Part shown: one piece after another, positions 8,901-17,586 of the stretch | How the letters are laid out: the number at the start of each line of letters is the position of its first letter | Numbering within the stretch: position 1 is the first letter of the stretch | NCBI GenBank assembly: GCA_965242685.1 | Contig: OZ251487.1 | Location: forward strand, 496,001 to 560,000 | Direction: 5' to 3' | Length of the DNA stretch: 64,000 nucleotides | Source of the DNA: G965215055 sp965242685 | GTDB taxonomy: Bacteria; Pseudomonadota; Gammaproteobacteria; UBA4575 | Notes under the pieces: model-generated | The model's input: the letters and a program-made list of their open reading frames with translations, nothing else | Told to the model about the DNA's origin: nothing | The model's database searches: none | Program-made: the position numbers and the translations under genes

Positions 8901-10074
8901 ACGCATTTATGAGGATGATATTTATATTCGTGTTGAACATCTGATTACTAATAAAATTGCGGATGGTGGGCCGAATGGATTGCGAGCCAATACAAAAGTC
9001 ACAAAGGCCTACTTAAGCGGCCTTGATCGTGAATGCTGGTTTGAAATTCGTATGCGTAATGAAGGCGTCAATGCGCAGTTGGAGAAGCTTGCTGAGCAAT
9101 TGAAAGCTCAACAAGAGTCTTTCGACCTTAAACTGCATGAGGAAAAGAGCAAAATAACTGCAGGTGACGACCTTGCTCCCGGTGTGAGAAAAATGGTTAA
9201 AGTTTATCTTGCTGTGAAACGCAGAATGCAACCAGGCGACAAAATAGCAGGGCGACATGGTAACAAGGGTGTCGTTTCCATGATTGCTCCGGTCGAAGAC
9301 ATGCCATATATGGAAGATGGCACGCCAGTAGACGTTGTTTTAAATCCATTGGGTGTGCCTTCACGTATGAATGTGGGTCAGGTGCTGGAAACTCATTTAG
9401 GATGGGCGGCAAAGGGTTTAGGCCTAAAAATTGATGGCATACTCAAAAGTGGTGGCGAGGCCAAACAACTGCGGAAATTTCTCGATAAGATCTATAATGG
9501 GGACCAGGGACCTTCTGTCAAGTTTGAGGAGTTTGACGATGAAGAAATTCTAATTTTGTCAAAGAAGTTGCGTCATGGTGTCCCGATGGCAACCCCAGTT
9601 TTTGATGGTGCACAGGAAGCAGAAATTAAACGCGTGCTAAAGCTGGCTGATTTACCTGAAGCCGGTCAAACCAAATTATGGGACGGGCGTACAGGAGACC
9701 CCTTTGAGCAAAAAGTTACCACAGGGTATATGTATATGTTGAAACTTAATCATCTTGTCGATGACAAAATGCACGCGCGTTCTACTGGGCCTTATGGCTT
9801 GGTTACTCAGCAGCCGCTTGGTGGTAAAGCACAGTTTGGTGGCCAACGTTTTGGCGAAATGGAGGTTTGGGCACTTGAAGCGTATGGAGCAGCTTATACC
9901 CTGCAAGAAATGCTTACCGTCAAGTCGGACAGCGTCATAGGTCGAAACAAAACATATAAAAATATTATAGACGGCAATCACAATATGGATGCAGGTATGC
10001 CGGAGTCTTTTAACGTGCTGACAAAAGAAATTAGGTCACTTGGTTTGAATATAGACTTTGAACAAGAAGCTTGA
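5974..10074 (+). CDS. rpoB: DNA-directed RNA polymerase subunit beta
   Basis: A 1,366-residue catalytic subunit, full length for a proteobacterial beta. The start MAYSYTDKKRIRKDF is canonical, with GGAG upstream. The rifampicin-binding region begins near residue 519 (SQLSQFMDQNNPLSEIT, then HKRRISALGPGGL) and matches the sensitive form. The C-terminal part holds GDKIAGRHGNKGV and ends in the anchor for beta'. An odd local feature is a 9-bp unit repeated three times at 6331-6357, coding Val-Lys-Glu three times in the N-terminal region, where E. coli has a single related VKDIKEQEV. It lies 97 bases after rplL and 88 before rpoC. Confidence 0.99.
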   Translation: MAYSYTDKKRIRKDFCKRSETLSIPYMLQVHLESYERFLQKDVPADAREKIGLHGAFKSIFPIVSHSGSVELEYVRYYLEPSPFEVKECQLRGLTYHASLKAILRLVIYSKDTPTGSKKVKEVKEVKEQEVYLGEIPLMTDTGAFVINGAERVVVSQLHRSPGVFFDHDKGKTHSSGKLLYSARIIPYRGSWLDFEFDHKDCLFVRIDRRRKLPATILLRALGFSTEDMLAVFFDTNTVHITDNSFILDLVPERLSGEIAPFEIKKGNKIVAEAGRRITARHVRQIEKAKIKTLEIPVEYLLGKVLAKDLIDTDTGELVCKANESLTEESIEKILGSSVEVLELIYVNDIDHGPYISSTLALDQTNSALEAKTEIYKMMRPGEPPANEATQNLFQNLFFTPERYDLSAVGRMKFNRRIGREEITGAGTLDKQDILDVMRVLVDIRNGKGIVDDIDHLGNRRVRCVGEMAENAFRVGLTRVERAVKERLTRLTLSEPEGYTPRDMINAKPVAAAVKEFFGSSQLSQFMDQNNPLSEITHKRRISALGPGGLTRERAGFEVRDVHPTHYGRVCPIETPEGPNIGLINSLAIFARVNDYGFLETPYKKVVNGVVTDQIEYLSAIEESQFTIAQANARIDAEGRLLDELISARHLNEFLLASSEKIDYIDVSPKQIVSVAASLIPFLEHDDANRALMGSNMQRQAVPTLSTEKPLVGTGMERAVAVDSGAVLVARRGGIVDTVDAGRVVVHVNDDETGVGEPGVDIYNLTKYTRSNQNTCINQKPQVRPGDVIAKDDVLADGPATDLGELALGQNVLIAFMPWNGYNFEDSILISERIVEEDRFTTIHIEELSCVTRDTKLGAEEITADIPNVSANLLAKLDDSGIVYIGAEIKPGNILVGKVTPKSETQLTPEEKLLRAIFGEKASDVKDTSLRAPSGMEGTVIDVRVFTREGVEKNKRALQIEESEIEQVRKDMNDELRIYEDDIYIRVEHLITNKIADGGPNGLRANTKVTKAYLSGLDRECWFEIRMRNEGVNAQLEKLAEQLKAQQESFDLKLHEEKSKITAGDDLAPGVRKMVKVYLAVKRRMQPGDKIAGRHGNKGVVSMIAPVEDMPYMEDGTPVDVVLNPLGVPSRMNVGQVLETHLGWAAKGLGLKIDGILKSGGEAKQLRKFLDKIYNGDQGPSVKFEEFDDEEILILSKKLRHGVPMATPVFDGAQEAEIKRVLKLADLPEAGQTKLWDGRTGDPFEQKVTTGYMYMLKLNHLVDDKMHARSTGPYGLVTQQPLGGKAQFGGQRFGEMEVWALEAYGAAYTLQEMLTVKSDSVIGRNKTYKNIIDGNHNMDAGMPESFNVLTKEIRSLGLNIDFEQEA
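6331..6357 (+). repeat. Triplet of a 9-bp repeat within rpoB
   Basis: GTTAAAGAG, GTAAAAGAG and GTAAAAGAG stand in tandem and encode Val-Lys-Glu three times. Being a multiple of three, changes in copy number would stay in frame. Confidence 0.9.
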
Positions 10075-10162
10075 TTGGATTTCATAGAAACTCGGAGCGT
10101 TTATTTGATACTCAAATTTACAAGTAAGTGACATATTGATGATGTAACTTGCGGGAGACCTT

Positions 10163-13100
10163 ATGAAAGATTTACTTAGTTTGTGGAAGAATCAGGGCCA
10201 AGCTGAAGATTTTGATGCAGTACGAATCAGCTTGGCTTCTCCGGAGATGATTCGGTCTTGGTCCTATGGTGAAGTCAAAAAACCTGAAACTATTAACTAC
10301 CGTACTTTTAAGCCGGAGCGTGATGGCTTATTTTGTGCCAAGATATTTGGCCCTAACAAAGACTACGAATGCCTTTGCGGGAAATACAAGCGTCTCAAGC
10401 ATCGCGGCGTGGTTTGTGAAAAATGTGGTGTTGAGGTTACCTTGACAAAGGTGCGTCGTGAACGTATGGGGCATATTGAACTTGCGAGTCCAGTTGCACA
10501 CATTTGGTTTTTGAAGTCATTGCCGTCCCGCATCGGCTTGTTACTAGACATGACCTTGCGCGATGTTGAACGCGTTCTTTACTTTGAAGCATTTATTGTA
10601 ATAGCCCCCGGCATGACTGGGCTTGAGTGTAAACAACTTCTTTCTGATGAGACTTATCTAGATGCCATAGAAGAATATGGAGATGAGTTTGATGCGCGTA
10701 TGGGTGCAGAAGCAATTTTCGAGCTACTTAAGCAAATCAACCTTGAAGAAGAAGCAGCATTGTTGCGAGAAGAAATTAGTGAAACTAATTCTGAAGCGAA
10801 GCTAAAGCGTTTTTCAAAGCGGTTAAAACTTGTTGAGTATTTTATTGAATCTGGTAACAAGCCGGAGTGGATGATATTGACGGCATTGCCCGTATTACCG
10901 CCAGACCTTCGCCCGTTAATACCTTTGGATGGGGGACGTTTTGCAACTTCTGATTTGAATGATCTGTATCGCCGCGTGATCAATCGCAATAATCGCTTGA
11001 AACGACTACTGGAGTTGAATGCCCCTGATATCATTGTACGGAACGAAAAACGCATGTTGCAGGAAGCAGTTGATGCCTTACTGGACAATGGCCGTCGTGG
11101 TCGGGCAATTACTGGCACCAATAAAAGAGCATTGAAGTCGCTGGCCGATATGATTAAAGGTAAACAGGGCCGTTTTCGTCAAAATCTGCTAGGTAAACGC
11201 GTCGACTATTCAGGTCGTTCGGTTATTGTAGTGGGTCCAACCTTGAAGCTTCATCAATGTGGGCTACCTAAAAAAATGGCGCTGGAGCTTTTCAAACCTT
11301 TTGTCTTCAGTAAATTACATATGCGCGGAATTGCACCAACCATTAAAGCCTGTAAAAAAGTTGTGGAGAAGGAAGGCCCAGAAGTTTGGGATATCCTTGA
11401 AGAAGTAATCCGTGAACATCCAGTGTTGTTAAATCGTGCACCTACATTGCATCGTTTGGGCATTCAGGCGTTTGAGCCGATTTTAATTGAAGGGAAAGCC
11501 ATTCAACTTCATCCATTGGTGTGTACCGCGTTTAATGCTGACTTTGATGGCGATCAAATGGCAGTGCATGTGCCATTGTCTCTTGAGGCACAACTTGAAA
11601 GCCGTGCGCTGATGATGTCGACTAATAATGTACTGTCACCTGCGAACGGTGCCCCTATTATTGTTCCTTCGCAAGACATTGTTTTAGGTTTGTATTATCT
11701 CACACGTGCAAAAGTAAGTGTACAAGGACAAGGAACGAGTTTTGCAGATATTGAAGAAACGCAACGCGCTTATGAGAGTGGCGCCGTTGCGTTACATGCC
11801 AAGGTAAAGATCCGGATCAATGATTTTGATGTCGGAAAGGAAGGAGAAATTACGCGAGTACGGCGTATCATAGAAACTACAGTTGGACGTGGCATCCTTT
11901 CGCAAATTCTACCCGTAGGTTTACCGTTTAAGTTGGTAAATCGTGACATGGACAAGCATGCGATTTCGGATCTAATCGATGCTTCTTATAGGCGTGTTGG
12001 CTTAAAAGATACGATGATCTTTGCCGATAACCTGATGTATACAGGGTTTCATTTTGCCACACGCGCAGGTGTATCTTTTTGTGCGGAAGATATGGCTGTT
12101 CCTAAAGAAAAACGAAATATCGTAAGAGCCGCAGAAAAAGAAGTAAAAGAAATCGCTGAACAATATGCGTCAGGTTTGGTTACCCAGGGCGAACGCTATA
12201 ACAAGGTTGTTGACATTTGGTCACGTACCAACGATCAAGTGGCCAAGGCCATGATGGATCGTTTGGGGCATGAGGAAGTCATGGATGAAGAAAGCAAACC
12301 AGTGATCCAAAAATCATTTAACTCAATTTACATGATGGCAGATTCTGGTGCACGCGGGTCTGCTGCACAAATTAGGCAATTGGCTGGCATGAGAGGATTG
12401 ATGGCGAAACCAGATGGATCAATTATTGAAACTCCAATCACCGCTAATTTCCGTGAAGGTCTAAATGTACTGCAGTATTTTATTTCCACACATGGCGCAC
12501 GTAAGGGTTTGGCAGATACCGCATTAAAAACTGCAAACTCTGGTTACCTGACTCGCCGTTTGGTTGACGTTGCACAGGATTTAGTGGTTACGGAAGAAGA
12601 CTGTGGCACTACGGAAGGTATATTCATGAAGCCGATCATTGAAGGTGGGGATATAGTGCAGGCTTTACCAAATCGCGTACTCGGGAGAGTAACTGCTGAA
12701 GACGTTGTAGACATGGGCGGTAAAAGCGTGCTTATTCCTGCGGGGAAACTTCTCGATGAGTCACAGGTAGAAAAATTTGAAGAGTTGGGGATTGATAAAG
12801 TAAAGGTACGTACTCCTATAACCTGCAAAACCCGCTACGGCGTGTGTTCAAAGTGCTATGGTCGTGATCTTGCTCGTGGACATCTTGTTAACATCGGCGA
12901 AGCGGTAGGGATAATTGCCGCACAATCTATTGGTGAACCTGGTACGCAGCTTACTATGCGAACATTTCATATCGGTGGTGCCGCAAGTCGAACTGCATCA
13001 ACCAGTGAGGTTGTGGTGAAATCTGTCGGTATGGTACGCATGCACAATCTGAAGCTGGTACAGCACAAAAGCGGTCATAATGTTGCTGTATCTCGTTCTG

Positions 13101-14341
13101 GAGAGTTGAGTTTGATTGGTGAACAAGGTCGTGAAAGAGAACGCTATAAAATTCCTTATGGTGCATCGATATCGGTGAACGATGGGGCCACAGTTGAGAT
13201 GGGTGAAACAGTAGCTACTTGGGATCCGCATACTCATCCAATCATTGCCGAGGTGGCGGGTCAAATTCAACTGGTTGATTTTGCCGAGGGTATTACAGTT
13301 GATTCGTTCACTGACGAAGTTACCGGGTTAAGTTCGATTGTGGTTTCGGACCCAAAGAATCGTCCAGCTGCAGGTAAGGATTTACGTCCGGCCGTAAATC
13401 TGTTGGATAAGAAAGGTAACGTGTTAAAGTTTACCAACACGGACATTCCCGCACACTATATTTTCCCTCCTGGTGCAATTATCAACCTTGTGGATGGTGA
13501 CATGGTAGATATTGGTGATGTGATTGCACGTATTCCACAAGAATTTTCAAAAACCCGAGACATTACGGGAGGACTGCCTCGAGTGGTGGATTTGTTTGAA
13601 GCACGCAAACCAAAGGAACCCGCAGTGCTTGCGGCACAAACTGGAACTGTTAGCTTTGGTAAAGATACTAAAGGGAAAGAGCGCCTCATTATTACCAATG
13701 AGGATGGTAACTCTGTAGAAGAACTGATCCCTAAGTGGCGACAAATTAACGTGTTTGAAGGGGAGCATGTTGAAAAAGGTGAAATGGTTGTAGATGGCGA
13801 GTTTAATTCACACGACATTCTTAGATTACTTGGCGTCACCAAGCTTGCTGAGTATCTAGTGAAGGAAATACAAGACGTTTACCGTTTACAAGGCGTTGAA
13901 ATTGATGATAGGCACATTGAAGTCATTGCTAGGCAGATGTTGCGCAAGGTAGAGATAGTCGAGCCTGGTGATACTAGTTTTGTTCCTGGTGAGCAAGTAG
14001 AGAAATCACGTCTTTTAGAAATTAATGAGGCTATGGAGGTTGATGGTAAACAACCTGCGACTTTCATTTCGGTTCTACTAGGAATTACTAAGGCCTCGTT
14101 AGTGACCGAGTCGTTTATTTCTGCAGCTTCATTCCAGGAAACGACGCGCGTGCTTACAGAAGCGGCGATAAAGGGCTCGAAGGATTCACTGTGTGGATTA
14201 AAGGAGAATGTGATAGTTGGTCGCTTGATTCCTGCTGGAACTGGTCTTGCCTACCATGAAAAATATGGAAGTGATGATTCCATTGAGGTTGTGACCGTTG
14301 CACAAGAACCGGAAATTGCAGTTAACCAGGCAATGGTTTGA
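10163..14341 (+). CDS. rpoC: DNA-directed RNA polymerase subunit beta'
   Basis: A 1,392-residue subunit that holds the active-site magnesium. The N-terminal zinc site is CLCGKYKRLKHRGVVCEKCG (about residues 70-88). The catalytic NADFDGDQ motif lies at about 458-465 with Asp at 460, 462 and 464. The second zinc cluster is visible as CKTRYGVCSKCYGRD in the C-terminal half. Start ATG has GGGAGA upstream. The protein ends where the str operon leader begins, 204 bases before rpsL. There is no clear intrinsic terminator, only a GC-rich stem without a T run. Confidence 0.99.
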   Translation: MKDLLSLWKNQGQAEDFDAVRISLASPEMIRSWSYGEVKKPETINYRTFKPERDGLFCAKIFGPNKDYECLCGKYKRLKHRGVVCEKCGVEVTLTKVRRERMGHIELASPVAHIWFLKSLPSRIGLLLDMTLRDVERVLYFEAFIVIAPGMTGLECKQLLSDETYLDAIEEYGDEFDARMGAEAIFELLKQINLEEEAALLREEISETNSEAKLKRFSKRLKLVEYFIESGNKPEWMILTALPVLPPDLRPLIPLDGGRFATSDLNDLYRRVINRNNRLKRLLELNAPDIIVRNEKRMLQEAVDALLDNGRRGRAITGTNKRALKSLADMIKGKQGRFRQNLLGKRVDYSGRSVIVVGPTLKLHQCGLPKKMALELFKPFVFSKLHMRGIAPTIKACKKVVEKEGPEVWDILEEVIREHPVLLNRAPTLHRLGIQAFEPILIEGKAIQLHPLVCTAFNADFDGDQMAVHVPLSLEAQLESRALMMSTNNVLSPANGAPIIVPSQDIVLGLYYLTRAKVSVQGQGTSFADIEETQRAYESGAVALHAKVKIRINDFDVGKEGEITRVRRIIETTVGRGILSQILPVGLPFKLVNRDMDKHAISDLIDASYRRVGLKDTMIFADNLMYTGFHFATRAGVSFCAEDMAVPKEKRNIVRAAEKEVKEIAEQYASGLVTQGERYNKVVDIWSRTNDQVAKAMMDRLGHEEVMDEESKPVIQKSFNSIYMMADSGARGSAAQIRQLAGMRGLMAKPDGSIIETPITANFREGLNVLQYFISTHGARKGLADTALKTANSGYLTRRLVDVAQDLVVTEEDCGTTEGIFMKPIIEGGDIVQALPNRVLGRVTAEDVVDMGGKSVLIPAGKLLDESQVEKFEELGIDKVKVRTPITCKTRYGVCSKCYGRDLARGHLVNIGEAVGIIAAQSIGEPGTQLTMRTFHIGGAASRTASTSEVVVKSVGMVRMHNLKLVQHKSGHNVAVSRSGELSLIGEQGRERERYKIPYGASISVNDGATVEMGETVATWDPHTHPIIAEVAGQIQLVDFAEGITVDSFTDEVTGLSSIVVSDPKNRPAAGKDLRPAVNLLDKKGNVLKFTNTDIPAHYIFPPGAIINLVDGDMVDIGDVIARIPQEFSKTRDITGGLPRVVDLFEARKPKEPAVLAAQTGTVSFGKDTKGKERLIITNEDGNSVEELIPKWRQINVFEGEHVEKGEMVVDGEFNSHDILRLLGVTKLAEYLVKEIQDVYRLQGVEIDDRHIEVIARQMLRKVEIVEPGDTSFVPGEQVEKSRLLEINEAMEVDGKQPATFISVLLGITKASLVTESFISAASFQETTRVLTEAAIKGSKDSLCGLKENVIVGRLIPAGTGLAYHEKYGSDDSIEVVTVAQEPEIAVNQAMV

Positions 14342-14357
14342 GAAAATGTTAATGAAA

Positions 14358-14390
14358 GGGCTTGCAGAGATACGCACAGCACGCAGGCCC
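14358..14390 (+). terminator. Weak stem-loop after rpoC
   Basis: GGGCTTGC (14358-14365) can pair with GCAGGCCC (14383-14390), with one G-U pair and a 17-base loop. No T run follows, so it is a poor intrinsic terminator; it may only stabilise the mRNA end. Confidence 0.25.
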
Positions 14391-14455
14391 CAAATTTGAT
14401 CTGAACATTTTTCTTTGCTTGTATGTGTACCAATGTATTGTGATAGAAGATTTAC

Positions 14456-14484
14456 TTGACACTATCCCCTTGGATTTCTACAAT
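14456..14484 (+). promoter_or_regulatory. str operon promoter with palindrome around the -10
   Basis: A perfect -35 TTGACA (14456-14461), a 17-base spacer and a 5/6 -10 TACAAT (14479-14484) make this the best promoter in the window. A perfect 7-bp inverted repeat, CCTTGGA (14468-14474) and TCCAAGG (14485-14491), brackets the -10 and could be an operator. The start would be near 14491, about 55 bases before rpsL. It would drive rpsL-rpsG-fusA-tufA-rpsJ. Confidence 0.8.
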
Positions 14485-14497
14485 TCCAAGGCAAATG

Positions 14498-14520
14498 CAG
14501 GCCGGTGTTTCATCGGCCTG
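14498..14520 (+). terminator. Terminator-like hairpin in the rpsL leader (possible attenuator)
   Basis: CAGGCCG (14498-14504) and CGGCCTG (14514-14520) form a perfect 7-bp stem with a 9-base loop. It is followed by TTGTTTGTTT, a T-rich but interrupted tract. It lies downstream of the promoter and 25 bases upstream of the rpsL ATG, so it would act on every str operon transcript. Confidence 0.5.
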
Positions 14521-14545
14521 TTGTTTGTTTCGAGAGTAGAAAACT

Positions 14546-14920
14546 ATGACAACGATAAATCAATTAGTACACAAGTCGCGTAAACGTAAAACAGGTAAAA
14601 GCAATGTGCCGGCTTTGGCAGGTTGCCCACAGAAACGGGGAGTATGTACGCGTGTCTACACTACTACGCCGAAAAAACCGAATTCAGCTTTACGGAAGGT
14701 TGCGCGCGTGCGTTTGACGAATGGTTTTGAAGTAACAAGCTACATCGGAGGCGAGGGGCATAATTTACAAGAGCACTCCGTCGTATTGATTCGTGGAGGG
14801 CGTGTAAAAGACTTACCTGGTGTTCGCTACCACATCGTTCGTGGCAGTTTAGATACTCAAGGCGTTCGAGATCGCAAGCAAGCGCGCTCTAAATATGGTA
14901 CGAAACCTCCTAAACAATAA
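14546..14920 (+). CDS. rpsL: 30S ribosomal protein S12
   Basis: A 124-residue protein of the decoding centre that monitors codon-anticodon pairing and sets accuracy. It opens MTTINQLVHKSRK. The TTPKKPNSALRK segment with the Lys43-type residue and the GGRVKDLPGVRYH segment with Lys88 match the streptomycin-sensitive, wild-type state. The C-terminus KYGTKPPKQ is typical. First gene of the str operon; rpsG follows after 32 bases. Confidence 0.98.
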   Translation: MTTINQLVHKSRKRKTGKSNVPALAGCPQKRGVCTRVYTTTPKKPNSALRKVARVRLTNGFEVTSYIGGEGHNLQEHSVVLIRGGRVKDLPGVRYHIVRGSLDTQGVRDRKQARSKYGTKPPKQ

Positions 14921-14952
14921 ATTGTTAGCGTAAGCAGTTAAGCAAGTTAAAG

Positions 14953-15423
14953 ATGCCACGTAGAAGAGAGGTTTCACAACGAATAATCCTGCCTGATCCC
15001 AAGTATGGAGACCAGCTGGTGGCAAAGTTCGTAAATGTGTTGATGAAGCATGGGAAAAAGTCTGTCGCAGAAAAGATTTTATACCGGGCTTTTGACAATA
15101 TCAGCAGCAAGAGTGGGCAGGAAGGAATTGAGATATTTAAAAAAGCCTTGGAAAATGTACGTCCTCCTGTCGAAGTAAAATCACGACGCGTAGGTGGTGC
15201 AACTTACCAGGTTCCCGTCGAGGTGCGTGCGGTGCGTCAAATTACTTTGGCGATGCGCTGGATTGTTGATGCAGCGAAACAACGTAGTGAAAAATCCATG
15301 ATAAATAAGCTTGCTGGAGAACTCATTGATGCATCGGGCCAGAAAGGTACCGCGGTCAAAAAGCGTGAAGATACACTGCGTATGGCGGAGGCGAACAAGG
15401 CCTTTTCGCACTACCGATGGTAG
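14953..15423 (+). CDS. rpsG: 30S ribosomal protein S7
   Basis: A 156-residue primary 16S rRNA-binding protein that nucleates the 30S head and contacts E-site tRNA. It begins MPRRREVSQRIILPDPKYG and carries the conserved VGGATYQVPVEVR beta-hairpin and the GTAVKKREDTLRMAEANKAF helix. In E. coli S7 represses translation of the str operon by binding the rpsL-rpsG spacer; the 32-base spacer here is shorter than that site, so the same control is uncertain. Confidence 0.98.
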   Translation: MPRRREVSQRIILPDPKYGDQLVAKFVNVLMKHGKKSVAEKILYRAFDNISSKSGQEGIEIFKKALENVRPPVEVKSRRVGGATYQVPVEVRAVRQITLAMRWIVDAAKQRSEKSMINKLAGELIDASGQKGTAVKKREDTLRMAEANKAFSHYRW

Positions 15424-15444
15424 TATCAAGTTTGGGAAGTTACA

Positions 15445-17538
15445 GTGTCGCGCAAGACCCCTATAACTCGTTATCGTAACATCGGCATCATGGCGCATAT
15501 TGATGCCGGTAAAACGACGACCACCGAGCGCGTTCTTTTTTACACAGGTATCTCGCATAAAATTGGCGAAGTACACGACGGTGCTGCAGTTATGGACTGG
15601 ATGGAGCAGGAGCAAGAGCGCGGCATTACCATCACCTCAGCTGCCACAACTTGTTTTTGGAGCGGTATGGATAATCAATATGATCAACACCGCATCAATA
15701 TTATAGATACTCCGGGGCATGTTGATTTTACGATAGAAGTAGAGCGTTCGTTACGTGTGTTAGATGGTGCTTGTGCAGTATTCTGTGCGGTTGGTGGAGT
15801 AGAACCGCAGTCAGAAACGGTATGGCGGCAAGCAAATAAGTATAGTGTTCCGCGAGTGGCTTTCGTAAATAAGATGGATCGCGCAGGTGCCGATTTTTTT
15901 CGTGTGGTAAACCAGATCAGAAAACGTTTAGGGTCACATGCAGTACCCATTCAGCTTGCAATCGGAGCGGAAGATCGCTTCAAGGGTGTAGTTGATCTAG
16001 TCAAGATGAAGGCGATTTATTGGAGCGATGAGGACATGGGCACCAGTTTTGAAAGCCAGGAAATTCCTGATGTAATGCGTGTCGAGTGTCAAAAGTGGCG
16101 TGAAGAAATGATTGAAGCAGCGGCTGAGTCGTCAGAAGAAATTATGGAGAAGTACTTGGATGAAGGAACGTTGTCAGAAGACGACATTCGAAAGGGATTA
16201 CGACTGCGAACGTTAGCAAACGAAATTGTACCGACGTTATGTGGCTCTGCATTCAAGAATAAAGGTATACAGACGATGTTGGATGCCGTGGTTGACTATA
16301 TGCCGTCTCCTACCGATGTTCCGGCAATACAGGGAACACTGGATAACAAAGATCATACGCCAAATGAACGCGAGTCTTCGGACGATGCACCATTTGCGGG
16401 GTTGGCGTTCAAAATTGCAACTGACCCTTATGTTGGGACATTGACGTTTTTTCGTGTGTATTCCGGTGTGTTGAACTCGGGGGATACCGTTTATAACCCT
16501 GTCAAAGACAAGAAAGAACGTATCGGTCGGATTTTACAAATGCACTCCAATTCCCGTGAAGAGATCAAAGAAGTCAGAGCGGGTGATATCGCTGCCGCTG
16601 TAGGTTTGAAAGATGTCACTACGGGTGAGACGCTGTGTGACCTAAATTCTCCTGTTACATTGGAGCGTATGGAATTTCCTGAGCCGGTAATTTCCGTTGC
16701 AGTAGAGCCAAAAACTAAATCTGATCAAGAGAAGATGGGTATAGCCTTGCAAAAATTAGCACAGGAAGATCCCTCTTTTCGGGTAAAGAGCGACGAAGAC
16801 TCTGGTCAAACGATTATCTCTGGCATGGGAGAGCTGCATTTAGACATAATCGTTGATCGCATGAAACGAGAATTTAACGTTATGGCAAATGTTGGTGCGC
16901 CACAAGTTTCTTATCGTGAGACTATTCGGAATGTAGTGGAGCAGGAAAGCAAATATGTGCGCCAATCAGGGGGGCGTGGTCAGTATGGGCATGTATTTTT
17001 AAAAATGGAGCCGCAACCGCCTGGTGATGGATTTGAGTTTGTGAATAAAATTGTAGGGGGGGTAGTGCCGCGTGAATATATTCCGGCAGTTGAAAAAGGG
17101 ACCAGAGAAGCAATGAGTAATGGTGTAATTGCTGGTTATCCCGTTGTTGATGTAAAGGTTACTTTGTACGATGGTTCTTATCACGATGTGGATTCATCCG
17201 AGATAGCATTTAAGATAGCTGCTTCTATGGCGTTTCGGGATGGGGCTATGCAGGCCGCACCAGTATTACTTGAACCTATTATGAAAGTCGAGGTGGTTAC
17301 GCCAGAAGACTATATGGGTGACGTTGTAGGTGATTTAAATCGGCGTCGTGGCGTAGTAGGTGGAATGGATGATGGACCTGCAGGAAAAATTATACGTTGT
17401 GAAGTACCTTTGGCGGAAATGTTTGGTTATGCAACCGATTTACGTTCAGCAACACAAGGTCGTGCAACCTATACAATGGAGTTTGAAAATTATAAAGAAG
17501 TTCCTAGTAATATTGCAGGTGGGATTATCAAAAAATAA
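15445..17538 (+). CDS. fusA: Elongation factor G
   Basis: A 697-residue translocase GTPase that drives movement of tRNAs and mRNA and, with RRF, ribosome recycling. The G1 loop is AHIDAGKTTTTE (about residues 16-27), the effector region RGITI follows, G3 is DTPGHVDFT and G4 is NKMDR. Domain IV has GGRGQYGHV and the C-terminal domain V is complete. The start codon is GTG with a weak GGGAAG upstream, 21 bases after rpsG. tufA follows after 52 bases. Confidence 0.98.
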   Translation: MSRKTPITRYRNIGIMAHIDAGKTTTTERVLFYTGISHKIGEVHDGAAVMDWMEQEQERGITITSAATTCFWSGMDNQYDQHRINIIDTPGHVDFTIEVERSLRVLDGACAVFCAVGGVEPQSETVWRQANKYSVPRVAFVNKMDRAGADFFRVVNQIRKRLGSHAVPIQLAIGAEDRFKGVVDLVKMKAIYWSDEDMGTSFESQEIPDVMRVECQKWREEMIEAAAESSEEIMEKYLDEGTLSEDDIRKGLRLRTLANEIVPTLCGSAFKNKGIQTMLDAVVDYMPSPTDVPAIQGTLDNKDHTPNERESSDDAPFAGLAFKIATDPYVGTLTFFRVYSGVLNSGDTVYNPVKDKKERIGRILQMHSNSREEIKEVRAGDIAAAVGLKDVTTGETLCDLNSPVTLERMEFPEPVISVAVEPKTKSDQEKMGIALQKLAQEDPSFRVKSDEDSGQTIISGMGELHLDIIVDRMKREFNVMANVGAPQVSYRETIRNVVEQESKYVRQSGGRGQYGHVFLKMEPQPPGDGFEFVNKIVGGVVPREYIPAVEKGTREAMSNGVIAGYPVVDVKVTLYDGSYHDVDSSEIAFKIAASMAFRDGAMQAAPVLLEPIMKVEVVTPEDYMGDVVGDLNRRRGVVGGMDDGPAGKIIRCEVPLAEMFGYATDLRSATQGRATYTMEFENYKEVPSNIAGGIIKK

Positions 17539-17586
17539 TGCATAGTTTATAGATTATTTGTTATTCAGGTATTTTCGTGAGGTAGA

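Noticed and set aside
14362..14583. 73-codon open frame across the rpsL leader
   Set aside because: It covers the str promoter and hairpin and runs into rpsL in another frame; no family pattern.
14546..14920. Streptomycin-resistance change in rpsL
   Set aside because: Both sensitive-type lysines (TTPKKPNS and GGRVKDLP) are present.
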